A stretch of DNA of 64,000 nucleotides, from contig NZ_CP143889.1 in the NCBI RefSeq assembly GCF_036417355.1, forward strand, positions 2,604,001 to 2,668,000, given 5' to 3'. Below the pieces are notes generated by a model. It did not search any database and was not told the DNA's origin. It saw nothing but the letters and a program-made list of their open reading frames with translations. Below are positions 52,828-60,017 of this stretch, piece after piece; position 1 is the stretch's first letter, and every line of letters starts with the position of its first letter. The stretch is from Akkermansia sp. RCC_12PD. GTDB taxonomy: Bacteria > Verrucomicrobiota > Verrucomicrobiia > Verrucomicrobiales > Akkermansiaceae. The translations under genes were made by a program, and so were the position numbers.

Positions 52828-53672
52828 CAAAAATTACCGTTTTTTTTCATTTCATATACCTTGGCGTCCACTAGGGTGCGGTACCACCATCCTTGGAGAA
52901 AATGCCAAAGGAACCCTTCCTTGCCGTCCAAAAAGCCCAACTTAAAGCAATAGCGGTAGATAAAGTAGGCAAAAGCGCGCCAAAACAAAGGCAGGCGTGC
53001 ATAATACGCCTTTTGATGCCGTTTGCGTCGGGCATGTTGACTCAAATGACCGGATTCGGATTGAGACTCTACCTGTTTGATTAACATGGCTGCCTCGCGC
53101 CGGGCATAACCAAGGTGTTTTGTCGTCCATTGCTCCAAATTCAGTAAACTGTGATCTGCAAACCAATGCTGCATTTCAACGGAACGGCCTTCCAACAGCG
53201 CCATGTATTCATCCATCGCACGTGTTTCACAACAGGCTTTTCCATGGCGCCATGCTCGCATCAGCAAAATCCGGGGAAGGCCATGTTTCATTTCACGGCC
53301 CATGAAAATCCGCCGCAATGGGAATATCAGCCCCGTGACATCGTCAGGCATACTCGGCAGCTTGGCCTGCAATTCTTCCTTGAGTTCATCTGAAAGATAT
53401 TCATCCGCATCCAGACGCAGGACCCATGAGGTTTCCATGTTCAGATGGTCCAGGGCCCAGTTGAGCTGTGCCGCCTGGTTTCCCGGCCATTCATGATCAA
53501 TAACTTTGACATTGTTGAACTCTTCGCATATCTGCCGAGTCGCATCGGAGGAATGGCAGTCAATGACATAGATGCATTTTGCCATGGGGCATACATTTTC
53601 CAGACAACGGCGTATGTGCAATTGTTCGTTATATGTTAAAATAATAACGGAAAGATCAAGTTTGGTCTTCAT
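52827..53672 (-). CDS. Family 2 glycosyltransferase, WaaE/KdtX-like
   Basis: GT-A glycosyltransferase of 281 residues. LSVIILTYNEQLHIRRCLEN, VIDCHSSDATRQICEEF and LNWALDHLNMETSWVLRLDA with ADEYLSDEL match the WaaE/KdtX branch (LPS core beta-1,4-glucosyltransferase and relatives), in which the second aspartate motif is DADEY. The basic C-terminal part (KHLGYARREAAMLIKQ, YARLPLFWRAFAYFIYRY) probably sits at the membrane. The donor sugar is not determined. It overlaps the upstream GT4 gene by four bases and the acyltransferase gene by one base. Confidence 0.9.
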   Translation of the reverse strand: MKTKLDLSVIILTYNEQLHIRRCLENVCPMAKCIYVIDCHSSDATRQICEEFNNVKVIDHEWPGNQAAQLNWALDHLNMETSWVLRLDADEYLSDELKEELQAKLPSMPDDVTGLIFPLRRIFMGREMKHGLPRILLMRAWRHGKACCETRAMDEYMALLEGRSVEMQHWFADHSLLNLEQWTTKHLGYARREAAMLIKQVESQSESGHLSQHARRKRHQKAYYARLPLFWRAFAYFIYRYCFKLGFLDGKEGFLWHFLQGWWYRTLVDAKVYEMKKNGNF

Positions 53673-54808
53673 ATTACAAAATCGGGTTTGGGGCCTTTCC
53701 CTGTAATATATTGGTAAAGGGTTATCATTCTATCGGCAATGATGGAAGAATGATACTCCCGTTCAATGAATGTTCTTCCTCTTCTGCCCATGGCGGACAG
53801 CTCTTCGGCGTTCTTGTCCGCACAGGCGGAAATGGCGTGGCTTAAACCATCAACGGTATTATCCGTCCAATAACCGCATCGTTCTGTTTCCAAGCTCTGC
53901 CATGGAGTATGGCGTGAAGCAATAACGGGCGTTCCCGCCAAAAGGGCTTCCGCAACGACAAGCCCGAAATTTTCCGAATCACTTGGCAGGCACAGAACCG
54001 ACAGGGCCGCCAGTTCTTCAAATTTACGTTTGCCGGAAAGGAAGCCTGTGAAACGAACATTGGCCAATCCCAGTTGCTTGACGAGTTCGTGCAGCATGGC
54101 CGTATAAGCTTCATCCCCGCCGCCAATGATGCAAAGCTCTCCCTCGCGCACGGCGTGACCCGCTGATGCCCACGCACGGATCAAATGATCTATTTTTTTC
54201 AAGGGGTGAATTCTTCCCAGATAACCAAGCCTGAAACGGGATTGCTGACGCGGCAAAGTATCCAGATAATCAGGGATGGGAACGGGATTGCCTATCAAAG
54301 CTACGTTATTTGTAAACCCCAAAGCCCTGTAGGCGTCAGCCTCCTGTTTGCTGGTCGCATGCACGCAGGCCGCCATGTGTAAATCCTTGTTTAATACAAG
54401 ACGCAGCATGATGCGCTTGCGCCAGGGATTGTGGAGCAGGGCATTCGCGCCAATGCCCCCGTGCAGGCTGATGATATAGGGTTTCCTGTGGCGCCGGGCA
54501 TAAAGGGCGGTCGCATGCGGTACATCAGACCAAATGGCGTTTGCGTGATAAATGTCATATTCATCATGAGATTTCAAAAAACATCTTATATTTTTTGAAT
54601 AACACCAAGGTGTTCGGGCATCATAAGGGACGCCGTAAAATCCCTGTTCCTGTTTGCCTATTACCTTTTCTCCCCGTGAAGAAGTGTCAAGGCTCAGTAC
54701 GTCTGCGGAGCATCCTGCCTGATTCAAGCCCCTTACCAGGGAAGAAACGGCATGGGTAGTTCCTCCACTATTTTCACCCATCGTCAATACGGAATGCAAG
54801 ATTTTCAT
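53669..54808 (-). CDS. Family 4 glycosyltransferase
   Basis: Retaining GT-B glycosyltransferase of 379 residues. The N-terminal domain has SGGTTHAVSSLVRGLNQAGC and KPYIISLHGGIGANALLHNP. The C-terminal nucleotide-sugar domain has RLGYLGRIHPLKKIDHLIRA, CIIGGGDEAYTAMLHEL, and the E-x7-E motif in LPSDSENFGLVVAEALLAGT followed by PVIASRHTPW. Resembles WcaI/Bme-type capsule transferases; the sugar is not determined. One base separates it from the stop codon of the next transferase gene upstream. Complete. Confidence 0.9.
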   Translation of the reverse strand: MKILHSVLTMGENSGGTTHAVSSLVRGLNQAGCSADVLSLDTSSRGEKVIGKQEQGFYGVPYDARTPWCYSKNIRCFLKSHDEYDIYHANAIWSDVPHATALYARRHRKPYIISLHGGIGANALLHNPWRKRIMLRLVLNKDLHMAACVHATSKQEADAYRALGFTNNVALIGNPVPIPDYLDTLPRQQSRFRLGYLGRIHPLKKIDHLIRAWASAGHAVREGELCIIGGGDEAYTAMLHELVKQLGLANVRFTGFLSGKRKFEELAALSVLCLPSDSENFGLVVAEALLAGTPVIASRHTPWQSLETERCGYWTDNTVDGLSHAISACADKNAEELSAMGRRGRTFIEREYHSSIIADRMITLYQYITGKGPKPDFVI

Positions 54809-54809
54809 A

Positions 54810-55946
54810 TCATTTTTCCTCTTTAAGCCACGGAGCGGTGGGTTTTGGTCCGGACTTTTTCACATAATTTACAATTTCAACAAGATATGAGGCGGCTTTT
54901 TTTCCGGAAAGATTATCGAATGCCCATGAATGGATACGCTGGCGCAACTCATTACGCACTTTCCCATGAAGCAGTTGCTTTTTGAGAACATTGTACAGGT
55001 CGTCTTTTTTTTTCCAGGAAAAGGTCTCTCCCCTCCATTTATCTTTCAACAAGGTGGAAGCTCCGCAATCCTCCGAACAAACGACGGGAGTTCCCTGAAT
55101 CAAAGCCTCGTTTACGACAGCTCCCCAACCGTCATAGACACTGGGGAGGACCAGAATATCACAATTCGCTATAAAAGACTGTACTTGTTTGTTTTCCATT
55201 GTACCACAGTATTCAATGGACAATTCGCCGTTACTTCTGAAATTTTCACTGTTGATTAAGGCGTTCAGCTCGTTTTTCAAAGGGCCTGATCCAATCACAT
55301 ACAGCTTATTGAAAAAGCCGGTCATTTTTTTCAGTGTTTGGACAAGGGACAATATCCTTTTCCGGTGATCCAGTCGCCCCACATACACAATATCCGGAAG
55401 GGAAGAAACCTCCTTATTCTTTCCGGAAAAATTGTGACACTCGGTGACGGGAATTTCCGTAAAATATCCCCAGTCAAATATCCTGTCCTTATGATATCCT
55501 GCCGCTTGATAAGCTTGTACCGCCGTATTTCCTGTGGCCAATATTCCCTTGATATATCGTCCATAACGGAGACGAAGCAAAGTATATTTCAGACAGCGCA
55601 GCCTGCCGGAGAATCCCAAATATTTGTATGTCTCAAGATAATTCAGAATGAAGCATCCTTGTTTGCAAGCCCGTTTGAATTGACGGTAGATGAGGGGATA
55701 AGCGTTGATTCCTGAAAAAACATGAACTGCATCCCTGTAATCATCCAAAATTTTGTCCGCTTCCTCTTCAGAGGGGCTTATAATGACCAAAGCCTTGCCC
55801 ATATCGGGAACGGACCATCCCGTACCAATCCTGTCGGCGTCCATCGTGTGCTCGGCAACAAGTAAAACCTTATGATCATCAGCCAGGGCCGAGATAAGCG
55901 CTGATTGATGAATAGACAGCATATTTTGCCAAAATAAAAATTGCAT
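54810..55946 (-). CDS. Family 4 glycosyltransferase
   Basis: GT-B transferase of 378 residues, distinct from its neighbour. The acceptor domain begins MQFLFWQNMLSIHQSALISA, typical of a group that uses lipid-linked substrates. The donor domain has PDIVYVGRLDHRKRILSLVQ, KLYVIGSGPLKNELNALIN, LVLPSVYDGWGAVVNEALIQ and GTPVVCSEDCGASTLL, where DGWGAVVNEAL replaces the common E-x7-E spacing. The frame is open upstream, but that part belongs to the shadow of the polymerase gene, so the ATG at 55946 is taken, five bases after it. Sugar unknown. Confidence 0.88.
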   Translation of the reverse strand: MQFLFWQNMLSIHQSALISALADDHKVLLVAEHTMDADRIGTGWSVPDMGKALVIISPSEEEADKILDDYRDAVHVFSGINAYPLIYRQFKRACKQGCFILNYLETYKYLGFSGRLRCLKYTLLRLRYGRYIKGILATGNTAVQAYQAAGYHKDRIFDWGYFTEIPVTECHNFSGKNKEVSSLPDIVYVGRLDHRKRILSLVQTLKKMTGFFNKLYVIGSGPLKNELNALINSENFRSNGELSIEYCGTMENKQVQSFIANCDILVLPSVYDGWGAVVNEALIQGTPVVCSEDCGASTLLKDKWRGETFSWKKKDDLYNVLKKQLLHGKVRNELRQRIHSWAFDNLSGKKAASYLVEIVNYVKKSGPKPTAPWLKEEK

Positions 55947-55950
55947 GGTC

Positions 55951-57183
55951 TTAATTGAAAAAAGGAATGGAAGCAGGCTGCAATTTGTATCTCTCCAACG
56001 AGAAGATGACGCCGACACATAACCAAAACATGAAGTTCAAGGGCGACCCGCCTGCAAAAATATACCCCTCCGCAATAAAATGAAAAAGAAAGATGATAAG
56101 CACACCGCCCAAAAACGAAGACCAGTTATCCTCTTTTTTAACCATCTGCCATACCTTTGACAGGCTAATCAAAACAATGCATACAAAAGAAAGGCCGCCT
56201 ACCAGCCCCGTCATGGAAAAAACAGCTCCCCAAGAAGTGCCGGGCTCTATCTTGCCCGATAGTAAATTGATAGCCCCGGAATCTTTGCTTACCGTCTGTG
56301 AGGAAAAGCCTATTCCCACAATCGGACTGTTTGAAAACTCATGGATTCTTGTTTGCCATGCTTTGTTTCGTGATGCAGTGATAGAACCCATATTCTCATT
56401 GCCTATCTGCTTGTTGACCAGCCCTTCAGAAAATACCTCCATCAGCGGCAATGAGATAAAGACGGAGATGCTGGCAATAAAGGCATATTTTACTAATTTG
56501 GATTGCCGTTTTCTGAACAAGAAAAATACGATGGATATAGCCCCGGCCAGAGTAGCCATATTCGCGGCCCGGGAAGAAGAAAGCAATGTCGTGGCAATAC
56601 AGCATGCAAGAATGATATATTTCCAATATTCGACTTTTTGAGCAGCTATTTTTTGGGATAGAATGCCCCAAAGCATATAACACATTCCTATGCCGGCAAA
56701 CGGACCCATCAGCATAGAATGCAAGGTGATGCCACCAAAGGAACCGGCATTGACGGCGAAGGCAAAGTCAATATCATTGCGTGCCAAATTGATGCCCAGA
56801 AAATAGGCTAGCAGAGAACCTGTGCCAATGAGCAGGGAAAGCCAGATCATCCATATGAACATGTTTTGGCGTAAATTAGTCAGGGATTGGGAGGTAAGCA
56901 AAGGAGAGGCAACAATCAGAAGCAGCGAAAAGTAAATAAAACGGGATTCCGCATGAAACAGGCTGGGAATATTGTTGAAGAGGATGCTGAGCGCGCAGCC
57001 GATCAAAAGAGACAAAATGCAGAACGTAATTCTTGTTGCCTTAAAAAATACATATCCGGAAGCCAGAAATAGCACTAAATAATAAATGATGACAGGATAG
57101 CTGAAAAACGCGAGGACATTACACGCAATGCACACGCTTATTGCGAATGCAACGGTATTGTGCTGTCGTATATACTGAAACAT
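55951..57183 (-). CDS. O-antigen ligase/polymerase family membrane protein
   Basis: Protein of 410 residues with about eleven or twelve hydrophobic helices and a large periplasmic loop near 260-340, which contains SRNKAWQTRIHEFSNSPIVG. It then has GIGFSSQTVSKDSG. This R-x-x-x-W ... PIxGxG pattern is the signature of the Wzy_C/WaaL superfamily. In a Wzx/Wzy-type locus the expected role is polymerisation of repeat units in the periplasm. Ligase and polymerase members cannot be told apart by sequence alone. No other polymerase candidate is present, which supports Wzy. The start is the ATG at 57183, two bases after the acyltransferase stop. Confidence 0.85.
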   Translation of the reverse strand: MFQYIRQHNTVAFAISVCIACNVLAFFSYPVIIYYLVLFLASGYVFFKATRITFCILSLLIGCALSILFNNIPSLFHAESRFIYFSLLLIVASPLLTSQSLTNLRQNMFIWMIWLSLLIGTGSLLAYFLGINLARNDIDFAFAVNAGSFGGITLHSMLMGPFAGIGMCYMLWGILSQKIAAQKVEYWKYIILACCIATTLLSSSRAANMATLAGAISIVFFLFRKRQSKLVKYAFIASISVFISLPLMEVFSEGLVNKQIGNENMGSITASRNKAWQTRIHEFSNSPIVGIGFSSQTVSKDSGAINLLSGKIEPGTSWGAVFSMTGLVGGLSFVCIVLISLSKVWQMVKKEDNWSSFLGGVLIIFLFHFIAEGYIFAGGSPLNFMFWLCVGVIFSLERYKLQPASIPFFN

Positions 57184-57185
57184 AT

Positions 57186-57710
57186 TCAGCTTTCCCGGGG
57201 TTGCTCTCTTAAATCTCGCAGAATTGTGGCCGGAACTCCTGCTGCAAACATATAATCGGGAACGTCCTTCGCAACGCAGGCGCAAGGAGCAACCAGGGCC
57301 ATTTTGCCTATGGTCACTCCCGGTTGAATAAAGGCCCGCGCTAAAACGCAACTGCCCGTTCCGATGCGAATATTCCCGAAACACCCTTCTTTCGCAACGC
57401 TTTCGCCATCGGCAGACCAGCGATGATAGCCTGTGCATAAAACGACAAACGAACTGATTGTAGAGTGGCTTTCAAGAATAATGGAACTACCTTCGGAACC
57501 GAGAAAGTAAGTATGTCCCCCAATGAAAACATGATCTCCTATCTCAAGATTTAACGCTCCGTTGATTGTAACGGAAGATGTAATGCGGACGTTTCGTCCC
57601 ACTTTGGCGCCCGCCCAGCGGAGAAGCATATTCTTGAATTTAAAGAAACAGCTTTCGGGTAAAAGGTGCCAGACAAGATTCAGCAAGTATAATTTTTTTG
57701 TATTGAGCAT
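57186..57710 (-). CDS. Hexapeptide-repeat acyltransferase (WbbJ-like)
   Basis: Left-handed beta-helix acetyltransferase of 174 residues with the pattern [LIV]-G-x4 repeated: VGRNVRITSSVTINGALNLE, IGDHVFIGGHTYFLGSEGS, IRIGTGSCVLARAFIQPGVT and IGKMALVAPCACVAKDVPDY. It ends MFAAGVPATILRDLREQ, the family-typical last turn. It uses acetyl-CoA to acetylate a hydroxyl or amino group of a sugar in the cytoplasm. CTGYHRWSADG provides a plausible catalytic histidine. A longer frame is open to 57830, but it overlaps the upstream GT2 gene, so the ATG at 57710 is preferred. Confidence 0.85.
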   Translation of the reverse strand: MLNTKKLYLLNLVWHLLPESCFFKFKNMLLRWAGAKVGRNVRITSSVTINGALNLEIGDHVFIGGHTYFLGSEGSSIILESHSTISSFVVLCTGYHRWSADGESVAKEGCFGNIRIGTGSCVLARAFIQPGVTIGKMALVAPCACVAKDVPDYMFAAGVPATILRDLREQPRES

Positions 57711-57736
57711 AAGAGAAAATTCGGGAAAAAACTGCA

Positions 57737-58525
57737 CTATCGAAACCATCCCCATGCATTGCGAATGTATAGCAAAGGTGATTGAAGAGAAAAAATTTTT
57801 GTGTAAAATCTTGATAAGGGATAATGCCATGGGCAGTAGAGATTATTTTTTTTAAATGAATCTCTGTTTTGCCTGGTATTGCGCAGGACTGCACTGAGTC
57901 CGGCCGTGCTAGAGCCACCCGTGCGCATGAAGACCATGAAGTGGTTTAGGTAATGAGTGGAAATGCGGTGCTTTTCAATGAAGCGGAGCATGAGCTCGAA
58001 ATCCGCCGCACTGCCGATAGAGGGATCAAACATGCCGTACTGCTCAAAGCACCGCCTGGTGCAGTAAAAGGTGGGATGGGCGGGATTCCAGCCTTTCTGG
58101 AATGCTCCGGGGCGGTAGGGGAAACCCTGCCAGGTGCGGACAACCTGGCGTCTGGAATTGACGTAGGACAGATTGCCGTGCACGGCATCCGGTCGGTTCA
58201 GGGCAAAGGCACGGGCAATGTCTTCCAGAACCAGGTTGTCCTGGTAGTAATCGTCTCCGTTGAGGAAGCCGATCACGTCTCCCTCAGCCATGCGGATGCC
58301 TTTGTTCATGGCATCGTAGATTCCCTGGTCCGGTTCGGATATCCATTTCATGCGGCCGGAGAATTTGGGAGCATATTTTTCAATGAGCTCTTTTGTCCCA
58401 TCCTTGCTGGCCCCGTCCACCACAATGTATTCCACGTCCGGGTAGGTTTGTCGCAGAACGCTCTCCAGTGTGTCTTGCAGTGTTGTCACACTGTTGTAAC
58501 AAACCGTGATAACTGAAATCTTCAT
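57737..58525 (-). CDS. Family 2 glycosyltransferase
   Basis: GT-A transferase of 262 residues. The start ISVITVCYNSVTTLQDTLES, then YIVVDGASKDGTKELIEKYA, SEPDQGIYDAMNKGIRMAEG and IGFLNGDDYYQDN belong to the branch typical of colanic-acid WcaE and PGL-type transferases that act early on repeat units. NGDD provides the metal-binding aspartates. The gene follows the second initiating sugar transferase after 15 bases, so this enzyme may add the second sugar. The acceptor and donor are not known. Confidence 0.92.
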   Translation of the reverse strand: MKISVITVCYNSVTTLQDTLESVLRQTYPDVEYIVVDGASKDGTKELIEKYAPKFSGRMKWISEPDQGIYDAMNKGIRMAEGDVIGFLNGDDYYQDNLVLEDIARAFALNRPDAVHGNLSYVNSRRQVVRTWQGFPYRPGAFQKGWNPAHPTFYCTRRCFEQYGMFDPSIGSAADFELMLRFIEKHRISTHYLNHFMVFMRTGGSSTAGLSAVLRNTRQNRDSFKKNNLYCPWHYPLSRFYTKIFSLQSPLLYIRNAWGWFR

Positions 58526-58540
58526 TTTGGGAAAATCACG

Positions 58541-59275
58541 TTAAAGGGTCTCCGTTTGATGGCTCCCATTATAAAATCCACTGTTCCCCCGCAGCCCCCT
58601 GGTATGCGGGTCTTTGGGCATTACGGTAAGGGCGGGTTTACCCAGGGCGTCCGGGCGCTGGTGAATGCCTTCCTCTTTGATGACCTTGTAGAAGGTATAA
58701 AGAAGGATGTTCAGGTCATACCGGAAGGAGAGGTGACGTTTGTAGCGCAGGTCGTAGCACACCCGTTGGCGGAAGGTGAGGTTGTTGCGGCCGTGGATCT
58801 GGGCCAATCCCGTGATGCCCGGGGGCAGGGCCATTCTTTTTTTCCGGGTAGAGGGGGTAAAGATGGCCATTTGCTCCGGAATCCACGGGCGGGGGCCGAT
58901 GAAACTCATGTCACCCAGCAGGACGTTGACGAGTTCCGGCAGTTCATCCAGGGAAGTGCGGCGTAGCAGGGAGCCCAGAAAGGTGGTGCGCTGTTCGTCC
59001 GGCAACAGGCGCCCCTCCGCGTCCCTGGTGTCTTTCATGGTTTTGAATTTGATGATATAAAAGGGTTTGAGGCCGCGCCCGATGCGCTTTTGCAGGAAAA
59101 AGGGCGGCGTCCGTTGAATGACGACCAGCAGGACGGCCAGGATGGCGAATAACGGAATCAGGCACACCAGGCTGAGCAGCGCGACCGTGAAGTCCAGGAC
59201 GCGTTTGCCACAGCGGCCGTAAAAGTCGGCGGGCAGCGGGTTGCCTGAGGAGGCCTTGGTTGCAGAGCGTGGCAT
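58541..59275 (-). CDS. Initiating sugar (phosphoglycosyl) transferase
   Basis: Monotopic phosphoglycosyltransferase of 244 residues that starts a repeat unit by moving a sugar-1-phosphate onto undecaprenyl phosphate. It has KRVLDFTVALLSLVCLIPLF (re-entrant helix), FLQKRIGRGLKPFYIIKFKT, RRTSLDELPELVNVLLGDMS with the catalytic Asp-Glu pair, FIGPRPWIPEQM and PPGITGLAQIHGRNNLTF. It is the short PglC-like form without the four-helix N-terminal domain of WbaP or WcaJ. A Gly/Asn-rich tail of about 25 residues follows. It is closely related to the second sugar transferase at the window end. Confidence 0.92.
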   Translation of the reverse strand: MPRSATKASSGNPLPADFYGRCGKRVLDFTVALLSLVCLIPLFAILAVLLVVIQRTPPFFLQKRIGRGLKPFYIIKFKTMKDTRDAEGRLLPDEQRTTFLGSLLRRTSLDELPELVNVLLGDMSFIGPRPWIPEQMAIFTPSTRKKRMALPPGITGLAQIHGRNNLTFRQRVCYDLRYKRHLSFRYDLNILLYTFYKVIKEEGIHQRPDALGKPALTVMPKDPHTRGLRGNSGFYNGSHQTETL

Positions 59276-59312
59276 GGGATTTGGTACGGGGGAGATGGAG
59301 GGTAAGGAGATA

Positions 59313-59984
59313 CTAGATTTTCAGGGGCATGCGGCCTGCCATGGCGGCGCTGTGGCTGTCGGTTCCCCACCAGGAGTAAATCCCGGCGGAGAAGAGGTCT
59401 TTTGCCCTGGCGGCGGCGGATTTGCCGTAAAAACCGCCAAGGGAGCCCACATTGCCTTGAAATTTGACTTTTTCCTTTTGTGCAAGGTCCAGGAGTTCTT
59501 CCTGGGGAAGGAGGCGCCCGTAACGTTCCGGATGAGCCAGCACCGGGGCATATCCTTTGTCCCGGATGGCTGTGAACATGTCTTTCCATGTGCCGGGGAG
59601 ATAGTGCTGGGGCAGTTCTACAAGCAGGTGCGTGCCGTCATACGTGAGCGGGGCATATCGGCTGATTTGTTCCTCAAACCGATCGTCCAGCATATATTCG
59701 GCGGCCAGTTTGAGTTCAAATTGTTCATTTATAACGGAGGCCAGCAGTTGTTCGAAGCGGCGGCGGAGGAAGTCCGGCGTGTTTTCCGGATAACAGGCCT
59801 TGATGTGGGGGGTACAGTAGGCCCCCTTCAGGCCGAAGGATTTAAGACGCCGTATGATGCCCAGGCTTTCCTGCAGGGAGGATGCTCCGTCGTCTACTCC
59901 CCACAGGATATGGGTATGCATGTCCATGCCGTCCGGGAAGAGGCTGGAGGTCGTATGCCTGGGGGTAAACAGGTTGCGGAACAT
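59313..59984 (-). CDS. cpsB: CpsB-type tyrosine-protein phosphatase (PHP family)
   Basis: Manganese-dependent phosphatase of 223 residues, the CpsB/YwqE size. It opens MDMHTHILWGVDDGASSLQE, the DxHxHxLxGVDDG metal-binding motif, followed by GLKGAYCTPHIK. PVLAHPERYGRLLPQEELL and SWWGTDSHSAAM (histidine and aspartate ligands) complete the metal site. It removes phosphate from the tyrosine cluster of the Wzc autokinase encoded just upstream (33-base gap), so the pair controls chain export and length. This PHP type is less common in Gram-negatives, where Wzb-type phosphatases dominate. Confidence 0.92.
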   Translation of the reverse strand: MFRNLFTPRHTTSSLFPDGMDMHTHILWGVDDGASSLQESLGIIRRLKSFGLKGAYCTPHIKACYPENTPDFLRRRFEQLLASVINEQFELKLAAEYMLDDRFEEQISRYAPLTYDGTHLLVELPQHYLPGTWKDMFTAIRDKGYAPVLAHPERYGRLLPQEELLDLAQKEKVKFQGNVGSLGGFYGKSAAARAKDLFSAGIYSWWGTDSHSAAMAGRMPLKI

Positions 59985-60017
59985 GGTTTCACAGGTGGAG
60001 TGCCACAGGGAGGGGGG